From the NCBI GenBank assembly GCA_964476565.1, contig CAYZBG010000036.1, positions 1 through 50,568 on the forward strand: 50,568 bases of DNA, in the 5' to 3' direction. Below the pieces are notes generated by a model that saw only the letters and a program-made list of their open reading frames with translations, was not told the DNA's origin and ran no database searches. This document shows, in pieces, positions 15,596 through 23,779 of the stretch. The position numbers were made by a program, and so were the translations under genes. How positions within the stretch are numbered: position 1 is the first letter of the stretch; every line of letters begins with the position of its first letter. Source of the stretch: CAMAXB01 sp964476565 (GTDB lineage Bacteria; Verrucomicrobiota; Verrucomicrobiia; Opitutales; Opitutaceae).

Positions 15596-17983
15596 TTAAT
15601 GGCAGATCGCAAACCAGAGACGAATGACGAGGCTGCGCATGGCCTCCCAGTCATCCGAGGTTTCCGCTGGTAGGGTGAGGCAGGATTCGAGGCGGGCGCG
15701 GACCGTACGCGCCGATTCGGTCATCGATCCATCCAAGCCGAGCATCAGTTCAGGAACGGCCGAGAAAACGAGGTGTCTTAAAGAGACCTCGGGCAGCCGG
15801 TCGGGTCTCAGCCATGGCGCGAGTTGCGGATGAGCCGCGACCCTTGCGTTATCCGCTTTCACCCAGCCAACATCGGCGCTCATTTCTGCCAGGTAGAGGT
15901 CCATGACTTCACCCACCGTGCGCGCATGCGCTTCCACCAGGAAGTTCACCGCATCAACCAGGGCCTCTCTCAACAAAGGGAGGGCCGCACGGATCTCCGT
16001 CATGCTGCCCGAGATCCGACCGTAGTCCGGACGGCACTTGAACGCGTAGGCATCCACGACGCGCCTGATGACCTCCGCAGGGATGCCCACACCCGGCGCA
16101 AGCGCCGCGAAGCGCTCCGCCCTTCGCCGATACGATGAATCGAACCCCTCCCAACGCAGGAGGTGCCAGTCGCCGACCGCCATGAGCGCCTTCGCCAATT
16201 GATTGGCAAGGTACCGGGCGGCCTCGCCCGAGGGTGCTTCGCCAAGAAGATTTGCTCCGCGCAATCCCGACAGAATACCGGCGCTGCGATTCAGGAGCAG
16301 CTTCACAATCTCATACGGCGGCATGTCGGCCGACGCATAAGCAGGCAAGCGCTCCAAAACGGAATGATCGCCGGCAATCACCCGCGATCCATGCCTCAAA
16401 TCGTAATGGAAAACGGTGAGGGGAAGATTTGCCCATTGCCCATCGCTCCAGCCCAGATCCACGAAATCGATGCCAAGCTCACGCGCGAGGGTCTCTCCCA
16501 GGCCGGATAGATCGGCCTGAAGGTTGCGGCGATCAACCACGAGAAGATCGTAGTCATTGACCGGACGCAGCGCGCCGGCGGTATCACGGTACATGCCACC
16601 TTCACCCCGTCCGAAACTGCCGGTGAGGACGATCGCCTCGACCTGCCCGACCTTGGCGTGCACGGCATCAACGATTCGTTCCAAATGCGAACGCACTACG
16701 GCTTCCGCCTCAGGCGAACCCTCGCCGGTAAAGCTCGCAGGAGATGCCACCGGGCCCTGCATGCAGGGCAGCGGTGTCTTCGTGTAACTTGCTGCTTCCA
16801 GACCGATCAAATCGAGGAGCAGCGGGAAAATCGACGGCGGATCTACCCGGCCCAGCGTTTTCCCAGCGAGGTCCGGGCGGGCACTGTCATAAAGGATGAA
16901 AGCACCTAAATTGTCGGCACAGTCCGGATCGTAGCCGTGCATTCCTCGAATCGGCTCGCCCGAAGCCTGGAAATAGTTCGGGAAGATAAGTACGCCCGGT
17001 TCCGCGAGGAAAACCGCTTCGGCGTTACGATAATCGCAGCAGTCGATGCCGTAGTGCTTCATTGCCGCCGCATCGAGCATGCGCCCGCCTGTAATATTCC
17101 CCAGCGCGTCTTGTACCACGGCGCGCGCGGCGGCATGGTGGAACCAGAATCGGGCCATCGTGGAATCGAGAAAATAAGCGTAATCAACCCCGTGCACGAG
17201 GCCGGTGCGTGCCAGCCGGACCTCCAAATCGAGCGTGCGCGTCACGTTCACCATCCCGTGATCGCCAAAGAGCACGAGGTTCACCCGTTGGTATCGCTTC
17301 TTTAGCGTCTCAATGAGGTTTCGGCAGAGACCGTCCATCACTTGGATGCCTTTGCGAACCTGACGGGAGTTGGGACCAAACGCATGGCCGAGGCCGTCGA
17401 GTTCCTGCAAGTGCACGCAGGCGAGGCGATGCTCGGGTTTCAGCGCGCCAAGGATATGGGCGACAATCCCGGCGTCGCTCCGGTCGGCGAGCTGATTGGT
17501 GCCAGGCCAGGTGCACTCGCACCACGGCAGCCCAAGCTCATCGAGAATGGCGAACAACGAACGATAGCCTACCCGGCGATCCCACGGCGCCCGTTTCTCA
17601 ACCAGGTCGAAGCACGGCAAGCGATCAATCGGAATCTCGATGCTGCCGGCATAGCTGCGTTCGAAGGGCGCCATCCGCTCCCTCGCTGCAGTTTCAACCA
17701 TGGACCTCAACCCGCTCGGTTCACGACGATATCGCGGCAAACCCCGCGCGACACTGAACGGGGATCGCTCCGGATCGTAGCAATACATGTTCGTGAATCC
17801 GTACGTTCCGGCATCAAGACCGCCAAAATAAGCCTGCCGGGGAACAAAACCGAAGCATTCGCGCAAGGCTCCCGTAGCGCTCGATGACGCCAGTGCCCGG
17901 AGAAATGGAGCGTGCTCCAGATAGTCGGGACGCAGTGCATCCACGAGGAGAAAAAGCGTAAGTTGAGACGGCGTACCTGTCAT
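15596..17983 (-). CDS. Phosphodiesterase-like protein fused to a nucleotidyltransferase-like domain
   Basis: This 795-residue protein has no signal peptide or membrane segment. Residues 1-400 have the alkaline-phosphatase/NPP fold signature with the two-metal ligands in order: Asp15 (LVDALRP), Asp196 and His200 (DGLGHAFGP), Asp241-His242 (FGDHGM) and His349 (GMHGYDPD). At the place of the Ser/Thr nucleophile (RECFGFVPRQAYFGGL, residues 41-56) no Ser or Thr is present. Residues 430-520 carry a polymerase-beta-type nucleotidyltransferase core: TGSFGRGE (454-461) and NDYDLLVV (476-483). The last 250 residues are helical. It sits in the middle of the glycosyltransferase operon, 1 base after the preceding stop. 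Transfer of a phosphorylated group or a nucleotide to a glycan is a guess from the domains. Confidence 0.8.
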   Translation of the reverse strand: MTGTPSQLTLFLLVDALRPDYLEHAPFLRALASSSATGALRECFGFVPRQAYFGGLDAGTYGFTNMYCYDPERSPFSVARGLPRYRREPSGLRSMVETAARERMAPFERSYAGSIEIPIDRLPCFDLVEKRAPWDRRVGYRSLFAILDELGLPWCECTWPGTNQLADRSDAGIVAHILGALKPEHRLACVHLQELDGLGHAFGPNSRQVRKGIQVMDGLCRNLIETLKKRYQRVNLVLFGDHGMVNVTRTLDLEVRLARTGLVHGVDYAYFLDSTMARFWFHHAAARAVVQDALGNITGGRMLDAAAMKHYGIDCCDYRNAEAVFLAEPGVLIFPNYFQASGEPIRGMHGYDPDCADNLGAFILYDSARPDLAGKTLGRVDPPSIFPLLLDLIGLEAASYTKTPLPCMQGPVASPASFTGEGSPEAEAVVRSHLERIVDAVHAKVGQVEAIVLTGSFGRGEGGMYRDTAGALRPVNDYDLLVVDRRNLQADLSGLGETLARELGIDFVDLGWSDGQWANLPLTVFHYDLRHGSRVIAGDHSVLERLPAYASADMPPYEIVKLLLNRSAGILSGLRGANLLGEAPSGEAARYLANQLAKALMAVGDWHLLRWEGFDSSYRRRAERFAALAPGVGIPAEVIRRVVDAYAFKCRPDYGRISGSMTEIRAALPLLREALVDAVNFLVEAHARTVGEVMDLYLAEMSADVGWVKADNARVAAHPQLAPWLRPDRLPEVSLRHLVFSAVPELMLGLDGSMTESARTVRARLESCLTLPAETSDDWEAMRSLVIRLWFAICH

Positions 17984-17984
17984 G

Positions 17985-20510
17985 TCACGAGGCAGTCTGA
18001 AGTAATGTGAGCGGTGGGCTCGATGGCTCTGCGAGGTGATCGGCTACGAGATGCACCGTGCGTTTCACCATCAGCTCTTCGCGGAACAGCGTTTCGGCGC
18101 GGGTGCGGCAGCGGGAGCCGGCGGCGGTGCGTTCCGCGGGGTTCGCGGTCCAGCGTTCGAGGGTGCGGGCGAGCGCGGTGCTGGTGGCGTCGGGCGTCCG
18201 AGTCGGATCCGGCAGCAGGCAACCGGTGTCGCCGAGTTCCTCGGGAATGCCGCTCACGGCCGTCGCCGCCACGGGCAAACCCTTCGCCATCGCCTCCATG
18301 ATCGAGAGCGGCATGCCTTCGAGGTGCGAGGTCAGCACAAACAGGTCGGCGGCATCATACCAGTCCGCCACATCCCAGCGGTGACCGAGGAAATGCACGC
18401 GGTCTTTGAGCCCCGCCTTCGCCACCGCGTCCTCAAGCTTGGCACGCAGCTCACCGTCACCGGCCCACACGAGGTGAAGGGACTTCGCCCGTCCTGAGGC
18501 CTTGAGTTGCAGCAGCGCCTTGAGCTGGTACTGAAAGCCCTTGACCGCCGAGAGGCGGGCGGTGGTGAGGCTCACCACCGCGTGCTCAGGCAGGCCGAGT
18601 TCGGCCCGCAGCCGGGCGCGCGTCGCGTCATTGCGCGGCGCAAAGAAACGCTCGGGGCGGCCGTAATGGATGACTTGGGTACGATCTGCCGGCGCACCGA
18701 AACGCGAGAGCAGCAGGGCGCGGTTCTCCTCCGAGACTGCGACAATCGCCTTGGCCTCGGCGTACTGACGGGCGAGGACCGGGAGGTGAGCCGCAAAGGT
18801 GTCCGCAAGGTAAGCCCCGACGAAGCCTTCGACACAAAGGTAGGGCAACGCCCGGCGCCGGGCGGCTTCGCGCGCGGCCAGTTGCGAGAGCGGGCAGCAG
18901 TTGCTGAAGATCACGAGGTCGGGCCGGTCGCCTTCGAAGATCGCCTCCGCCGGACCCGCATCGGTCAGTGTCCGGGCAAACTCCGCACCCGTGTGGTAGT
19001 CGATCCACACGTGGCTGATCCCGGCTTCGCGCTGCCCGATCACGAGCGGATTCTCCGCCCGGCTTTGAATGCAGGTGACCCGGTAACCCGCATCGACCAG
19101 GGCGAGCATCAAGGTGTGATTGTACTGCGCCACGCCGCCGGACTCCGGATCGTCCGTGCACACGACGACGTGCCGCCGGGAATCATCGGCCCGGCGCTCG
19201 AGGCGGCGAAAGAGCGGCGCCTGCGGATGCATGCGCACATAGCCACGGGCCTGCAGCGTCGCATCGAAGGTTGCGGATGCGGGTCCGGCCTCGGGACACC
19301 ACAGGAAGGGAGCAACGGCGTCACTGGCGTCGTCCCGGCCCGCGACGGCGAGCTGCGGGTCACGGGCGGTGAGGTGCACGCGCGGGAGGGTTTCGAGCAA
19401 GGCAGCCACGTCGTCGGCGCCGCGCGCCGGCACCGCGACACGCACCTCGTCTTCGACCCGATGCCACTCCTGCACCTGCTCGTAGAGGACGAGTGCGCGC
19501 AGCAGCGCAGGCGTCTGCCCGGAGAAGAAAACCCGCGTAGGAGCGACGTCGAAGCCCGGGAAGGCTGGCGGCGTGACCCCGTCGAACGCCAAGGCGCGGA
19601 ACGCCGCTTGCCGGGCTGCGAGAGTAAAGTGTTCGTCGAACCAGCGCGCGCCGGCGTCACCGATCGCGCGCGCCGAGGCCGGGTCGGCCAGCGTGGCGAG
19701 GGCAAGTTCGGCCAGTTCGTCGGCACTGCCATACGCGAGCAGTTCGCGGTGATCCGCGAGGAAAAGGTCGAGTCCGGCCGCTGGAGCGAGGCGGTCGGTC
19801 AACAGCGTCGCCCCGCTCGCCAGGATCTCGAAGACCCGCAGGTTAAGGTCGCCGTTGAGGCTCGCGTTGAACCCGAGCGCGGAGTCGCCGTAGAAGGCGG
19901 CGGACTCGGCCTGCGAGAGGGATTTCCGCACAAGGGGCAGACCGCTCTGCTCGAGCGCCCGGAGCAGGCGGGCCCGGCGGGGATGAAACGCGCCCGATTG
20001 TCCGACGAAGGCGATGCGCGGCGAGCGTTGGGCACGGCGTGCGCGTTGCACGACGTCGTCGGCGTGGGGGAAGGTCAGACCGGGAAACCAGGCGAGGTTG
20101 CGCACGCCGGCAGAGCGAAAGATGCCCGCGTGATGACGATCGTAGAGGACGACGTTGTGCGTGAACGGCTCCGACGTCATGTACCGCAGCATTCCCAGCA
20201 GCGGCGATGCTTGGTGGTGCGTGTCGGCGATCAGGAGGACGCGGGGCCCCTTGAACGCGGCCAAGCCGCGCGGCAGGCTGCGCCGGGCGGCATCGACCAG
20301 GCACACCACCACCTCGGGCTGCTGATCTGCCGGCAGGCGCGCCGCGACCTCAGCAAGATTGTATTGGCCTGCCGGCGTCTTCAGCGACACCCAGCGGCCG
20401 TGTTTGTCCTGCGCATCCGGCCAGTCGGGTCCGCACACCACCTGCTGCGCCGAGAGCGTCGGCGGAGCCATGTAGTTGGCGGGGGAGCCGGTGGCGAAGA
20501 GGACGCGCAT
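17985..20510 (-). CDS. Two-domain glycosyltransferase (CgeB-like plus GT4)
   Basis: This 841-residue protein combines two GT-B-type halves. Residues 1-300 resemble CgeB-like transferases (RIAFVGQSGAFHPRRARLL, then GDLNLRVFEILASGATLLTD). Residues 300-440 are a linker of uncertain fold. Residues 443-800 form a GT4 domain with the N-terminal SGGVAQYNHTL, the LTTARLSAVKGFQYQL start of the donor half, and the EGMPLSIMEAMAKG donor site. It is the second gene of the minus-strand operon, 14 bases after the small TPR gene, and ends 1 base before the phosphodiesterase-like fusion. It is likely a bifunctional cytoplasmic enzyme building a flagellin-linked glycan; sugar specificity cannot be read. Confidence 0.85.
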   Translation of the reverse strand: MRVLFATGSPANYMAPPTLSAQQVVCGPDWPDAQDKHGRWVSLKTPAGQYNLAEVAARLPADQQPEVVVCLVDAARRSLPRGLAAFKGPRVLLIADTHHQASPLLGMLRYMTSEPFTHNVVLYDRHHAGIFRSAGVRNLAWFPGLTFPHADDVVQRARRAQRSPRIAFVGQSGAFHPRRARLLRALEQSGLPLVRKSLSQAESAAFYGDSALGFNASLNGDLNLRVFEILASGATLLTDRLAPAAGLDLFLADHRELLAYGSADELAELALATLADPASARAIGDAGARWFDEHFTLAARQAAFRALAFDGVTPPAFPGFDVAPTRVFFSGQTPALLRALVLYEQVQEWHRVEDEVRVAVPARGADDVAALLETLPRVHLTARDPQLAVAGRDDASDAVAPFLWCPEAGPASATFDATLQARGYVRMHPQAPLFRRLERRADDSRRHVVVCTDDPESGGVAQYNHTLMLALVDAGYRVTCIQSRAENPLVIGQREAGISHVWIDYHTGAEFARTLTDAGPAEAIFEGDRPDLVIFSNCCPLSQLAAREAARRRALPYLCVEGFVGAYLADTFAAHLPVLARQYAEAKAIVAVSEENRALLLSRFGAPADRTQVIHYGRPERFFAPRNDATRARLRAELGLPEHAVVSLTTARLSAVKGFQYQLKALLQLKASGRAKSLHLVWAGDGELRAKLEDAVAKAGLKDRVHFLGHRWDVADWYDAADLFVLTSHLEGMPLSIMEAMAKGLPVAATAVSGIPEELGDTGCLLPDPTRTPDATSTALARTLERWTANPAERTAAGSRCRTRAETLFREELMVKRTVHLVADHLAEPSSPPLTLLQTAS

Positions 20511-20524
20511 GGCGGCGAAGTGGA

Positions 20525-20890
20525 TCAGCCGGCCACGGACACGTTGGCGAGACGCGGATCCTCCGGCGCCAATTGGCGCACCACGTCATAAGCTTCTCCG
20601 GCCATCTCCCGATGGCCCACCGCGAGCGCGAGCTCGGCGATAAGGAACCACGCATCGATCAATTTCGGATCCAGCTTGAGGCAGGCCTCGCAGGCATCGA
20701 TCGCCTGCACCGGCTGCCCGGCCGCACGAAAGGCCTGGGCCACCACGAGCCAACGCGTGGCGTCGTCTTCGCGCCCCTGGAGCGCTTCAAGGCTACGGGC
20801 CAGCACGTCCGCCGGCCCGCCCTCCATGTTCAGGGGATCACCGGCATCGGACAAAACATCGGGGGACAAGCGCAGGGAGTGGGAGTGCAT
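20525..20890 (-). CDS. Small TPR protein at the head of the glycosyltransferase operon
   Basis: This 121-residue protein carries two tetratricopeptide-like repeats at about residues 47-112 (WLVVAQAFRAAGQPVQAID and IAELALAVGHREMAGEAY). It is predicted to be cytoplasmic and to mediate protein contacts. It could be a stand-alone adaptor that recruits transferases of the operon to flagellin, in analogy to the TPR regions of the OGT-like gene upstream; this is inference. I chose the ATG at 20890 because the longer frame to 20926 begins in the AT-rich promoter region. A plausible sigma-70-type promoter lies 35-63 bases upstream. Confidence 0.75.
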   Translation of the reverse strand: MHSHSLRLSPDVLSDAGDPLNMEGGPADVLARSLEALQGREDDATRWLVVAQAFRAAGQPVQAIDACEACLKLDPKLIDAWFLIAELALAVGHREMAGEAYDVVRQLAPEDPRLANVSVAG

Positions 20891-20924
20891 GCGCCTGACT
20901 GAGCAAATCAGGTGCCATCGTCTC

Positions 20925-20953
20925 AATTAAACCCATTAACCTTTATCTATCAA
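20925..20953 (-). promoter_or_regulatory. Possible sigma-70-type promoter of the glycosyltransferase operon
   Basis: On the minus strand TTGATA (20953-20948) is separated by 17 bases from TTAATT (20930-20925). The region is the most AT-rich stretch between 9000 and 22700. It suggests that the seven downstream genes can be expressed apart from the OGT-like gene. Confidence 0.45.
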
Positions 20954-21026
20954 CGCTTAATAAACTCCAGAGTGATCACCTGCTCCCACGTAACCGGAGG
21001 TCCGCTCCGTCCCCGGCAAATGTTGC

Positions 21027-22643
21027 CTAGGTTGCCGCCGCTGACCCGCGGGGGGTGATCGCACGGACAAACGCGGCCCGGAGCGCCTCACCAAACCGCT
21101 GCGCCTGCCCGGCGTGGTCGAGCAAGGGTGAGCCGGCCACCGCCTGGCGCAGTGCGCGGCCCCCGAGCTCTGTCAACTCCTGGGTCCGGGCCAGGCGCTC
21201 CGCGATCGCAACATAGTCCTCGGGACTCGATGCGATCCAACTCGGACGCTGCACCGCCGCGAGCAGGCTCGCGCCAACGCGGGATGCATGACGATCGCCG
21301 GCCAGGCTGACGACGGGCCGGCCCATCCAGAGCGCTTCGCAGGTCGTCGTGGTCCCATGGTAAGGATAGGGATCGAGCGTAACATCGATCTTCCGATACA
21401 GCGCGAGATGGTCGGCGATCCCGGCCGTCGGACCGAGCAGTTCGACCCGCCGTGGATCGATGCCCGCCCCCGTCAGCCGTTCACGCAGCGCTGCTGCCGC
21501 GGCCGGGATGTCGAGGCCCATGCTCTTCAGCACCAGCCGGCTGTCCGGCACGGCGGCGAGGACGCGTCCCCAGAGCGAGAGCGTTCCGGCGTTGAGTTTG
21601 GCGAGGTGGTTGAAGGAACCAAAAACGAAACCGCTCCCCGAGGTGGACGGCAGCGGCGGAACCTCGGGCGCATCGGCCGGCGGTTCCCACGCCCACGCAC
21701 AGTCGGAGAAACGCACCAGCTGTTCGGTGTGCCAGGCTTCTGACTCACCGGGCGGATCCGCCCGCGCGTCAGTCAGGCGACAATCCATCTCGGTCAAACC
21801 CGTCGTATCGGGATAACCGAGGTAGGTGACCTGCACCGGTGCCACCCGGCGAGCGAACACGGCCAGGCGGGATCGCCCGGTGTGAGCGTTGAGGTCCACC
21901 AGCACGTGCGGCGCGTCGTCGCGGATGATCTTCTCGAGCGCCTCGTCGGTACACGCCGCCACATTGCGCCACCGGGACGCGACGCCCTGCAGACGTGCCG
22001 AGATCGCATCCTCGGCGGCATGATCGTGNNNNNNNNNNNNNNNNNNNNNNNNNNNNNNNNNNNNNNNNNNNNNNNNNNNNNNNNNNNNNNNNNNNNNNNN
22101 NNNNNNNNNNNNNNNNNNNNNNNNNNNNTCGAGCGCGAGGGTGCGTTCGTGACAGCGCTGCGCCTCTCCAGGGTCGCCCGCCATCGCCAGGGAGAGTCCG
22201 AGGTTGTGCCAGGCCGGGGCGTTGCGCGGTTCGAGTTCCACCGCACGCCGATGTGCCGCAATGCCGCCGGCAAGATCGTTGGCGAGCTTGCGCGCGTAAC
22301 CGAGGTTGTCCCACGCCGCCGCCATCGCTGGCTGCGCCTTGACCAACGCCTCCAATGCCGCGAGGCCGTCCGCCACGCGGCCCGCACCGAGCCAGGCGAG
22401 CGCGAGGCGCATCCGGCACACGACATCCGCGGGGTTGAGTTTGCATGCCTGCTCCAGCAGGGCCGCTGCCTCCGCATGCCGGCCTTGCTGCAACGCCACC
22501 ACGCCGCCGAGATGGTACGGATCGTAGAGCCGCGGGGCGAGGCCGCGCAGCTGCGCGTACGCCGCCCCGGCCTGGGTCAGCCGGCCGGCGCGGTGATCCG
22601 CGACCGCCTGCTGCAGCAACGATTGGATGCGCGCGTTCGCCAT
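21027..22643 (-). CDS. TPR O-GlcNAc-transferase-like glycosyltransferase (GT41), interrupted by an assembly gap
   Basis: This enzyme transfers a sugar to Ser/Thr of proteins; bacterial members often modify flagellin. The N-terminal 170 residues are TPR repeats (AAWDNLGYARKLANDLAGGI, AWHNLGLSLAMAGDPGEAQ). After the gap the GT41 catalytic part follows: APVQVTYLGYPDTTGL, the FGSFNHLAKL donor-domain start, and the UDP-binding DPYPYHGTTTTCEALW with ASRVGASLL. The 100-N gap (22029-22128) preserves the frame in the given sequence, but it removes the start of the catalytic domain, so the real protein is longer than 538 residues. A canonical sigma-28 promoter lies 87-113 bases upstream, which links it to filament synthesis. 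Flagellin is the probable acceptor. Confidence 0.88.
   Translation of the reverse strand: MANARIQSLLQQAVADHRAGRLTQAGAAYAQLRGLAPRLYDPYHLGGVVALQQGRHAEAAALLEQACKLNPADVVCRMRLALAWLGAGRVADGLAALEALVKAQPAMAAAWDNLGYARKLANDLAGGIAAHRRAVELEPRNAPAWHNLGLSLAMAGDPGEAQRCHERTLALXXXXXXXXXXXXXXXXXXXXXXXXXXXXXXXXXXHDHAAEDAISARLQGVASRWRNVAACTDEALEKIIRDDAPHVLVDLNAHTGRSRLAVFARRVAPVQVTYLGYPDTTGLTEMDCRLTDARADPPGESEAWHTEQLVRFSDCAWAWEPPADAPEVPPLPSTSGSGFVFGSFNHLAKLNAGTLSLWGRVLAAVPDSRLVLKSMGLDIPAAAAALRERLTGAGIDPRRVELLGPTAGIADHLALYRKIDVTLDPYPYHGTTTTCEALWMGRPVVSLAGDRHASRVGASLLAAVQRPSWIASSPEDYVAIAERLARTQELTELGGRALRQAVAGSPLLDHAGQAQRFGEALRAAFVRAITPRGSAAAT
22029..22128. other. Assembly gap of 100 N inside the GT41 gene
   Basis: Exactly 100 N. 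GT41 proteins have at this place the rest of the TPR array and a conserved segment of the type RIGYVSGDF-x-H, together more than 33 residues, so the true gap is probably longer than shown. Confidence 0.95.
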
Positions 22644-22729
22644 GGCGCCTTCAGCCGGCGGAACGGGCCGACGGGGAGGAATCAGGCGGGCTTAGGTGTG
22701 GTAACCAGACGGGCACGGCTCTGCCGAGG

Positions 22730-22756
22730 GTATCGGCGTTTCTGCAAACGGATTTA
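22730..22756 (-). promoter_or_regulatory. Sigma-28 (FliA) promoter of the GT41 gene
   Basis: On the minus strand TAAA (22756-22753), exactly 15 bases, then GCCGATAC (22737-22730), 7 of 8 to the consensus GCCGATAA. Of the four candidate sites in the window this one has both the canonical spacing and a near-perfect -10. Confidence 0.75.
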
Positions 22757-22844
22757 GGAGAATACCCTGAGCCTGAAGGGGTTTCCCCCTCAAGAACAGG
22801 TCCAAACGGGTCGATCATCCCCGGAGTTCGTGTCCTCCCGATCC

Positions 22845-23759
22845 ATGCCCACTGTCACCGCCCCCCGCGCCCCCTACACCGAGAGCGAGATCAAGCGCCG
22901 CATCGACGCGTGCCCGAAGCTCGCCTCGTTGCAGAGCATCAACCGCGCGCTCAGCGAGCTGGTGCGGTCGGACCAAAGCCTCAATTCGCAGATCGCCGAA
23001 ATCATCCGACGCGACCCTTCGCTGTCCGCCCGGCTGCTGCGCATGGTGAACTCGGTCTACTACGGTCTGTCCGCCCGGGTGAACAACATCGAGGAGGCGG
23101 TCTTCTTCCTCGGCCTGCGCCAGATCCGAGAGCTTTCCCTCGCCACCCCAGTCATCGAGGAACTCGAAGAACTGCAGCAGAATACCTCAAACTGCCTTCC
23201 GTGGCGCGATCTGTGGAGCCACAGCATCGCCACCGCGGTGATGACGCGCGAGATCATCGCCTCCACATCGCAGCACATCGAGGACGACACCGACTATCTC
23301 GGCGGCCTGCTGCACAACGTGGGCAAGGTCGTCATGGCCTACGCCTTTCCCGACGAATTGCGCACGATCATGGCCACCCAGGTCGCGACCCCGCCCGAGA
23401 TCTGCGTGCTCGAGCGGTCGTTGATCGGCTGGGACCACGCCCGCATCGGCGCACACTACCTTGCCCGTCACCAACTTTCCGAGGAACTGCGCTTCGCCGT
23501 GCTCTACCACAACGAGCCGCAACGCGCGCCCCGGCATGAACTCTTTGCCGCCGCCGTCCAGGTCGCCGACTATCTGGTCCGTCACGCCGGTGTTTCCGGC
23601 GGATTCGAGCGGGTGGCACCGATCGCCGCGGACTCTTGGATGCAACTGGAGGGCTGGCGCATGCTTTACGGGGCCGACGGCACCGAGGACCAGCTCGCCC
23701 GGGCGGCAATTGCGAACTGTCTCCAACGCCTGCCGACGGTGTTGCAAGGCCTGCTCTGA
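22845..23759 (+). CDS. HDOD-domain signalling protein
   Basis: This 304-residue protein has an HDOD domain over about residues 20-225, a degenerate HD-type fold found in signalling proteins, often near chemotaxis and c-di-GMP genes. Visible pieces are LSARLLRMVNSVYYG, VFFLGLRQIRELSL and the GLLHNVGKVVMAYAFP motif, where the catalytic HD pair is replaced by HN, as usual in HDOD proteins. It is cytoplasmic. A GTG at 22830, with GGAG 3 bases upstream, is an alternative start; both lie before the domain. A histidine kinase hybrid follows after 20 bases, so the two probably form a signalling operon. The input is unknown. Confidence 0.9.
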   Translation: MPTVTAPRAPYTESEIKRRIDACPKLASLQSINRALSELVRSDQSLNSQIAEIIRRDPSLSARLLRMVNSVYYGLSARVNNIEEAVFFLGLRQIRELSLATPVIEELEELQQNTSNCLPWRDLWSHSIATAVMTREIIASTSQHIEDDTDYLGGLLHNVGKVVMAYAFPDELRTIMATQVATPPEICVLERSLIGWDHARIGAHYLARHQLSEELRFAVLYHNEPQRAPRHELFAAAVQVADYLVRHAGVSGGFERVAPIAADSWMQLEGWRMLYGADGTEDQLARAAIANCLQRLPTVLQGLL

Positions 23760-23779
23760 ACGCCGCGTTGCGCGCCGCC

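Noticed and set aside
18507..20591. Long open frame (694 codons) on the plus strand opposite the double glycosyltransferase
   Set aside because: It lies antisense to a well-supported GT4 protein, has a charged low-information composition and no family motif. High GC with strong codon bias makes such shadows common; the same holds for the long frames opposite fliD (5015-6685), the ABC1 kinase (25566-27509), fumC (29365-31344) and the TonB receptor (34968-36488).
22709..22724. GG-N10-GC spacing of a sigma-54 promoter before the HDOD gene
   Set aside because: Only the two dinucleotides fit; the rest of the consensus does not, and such matches are frequent in GC-rich DNA.
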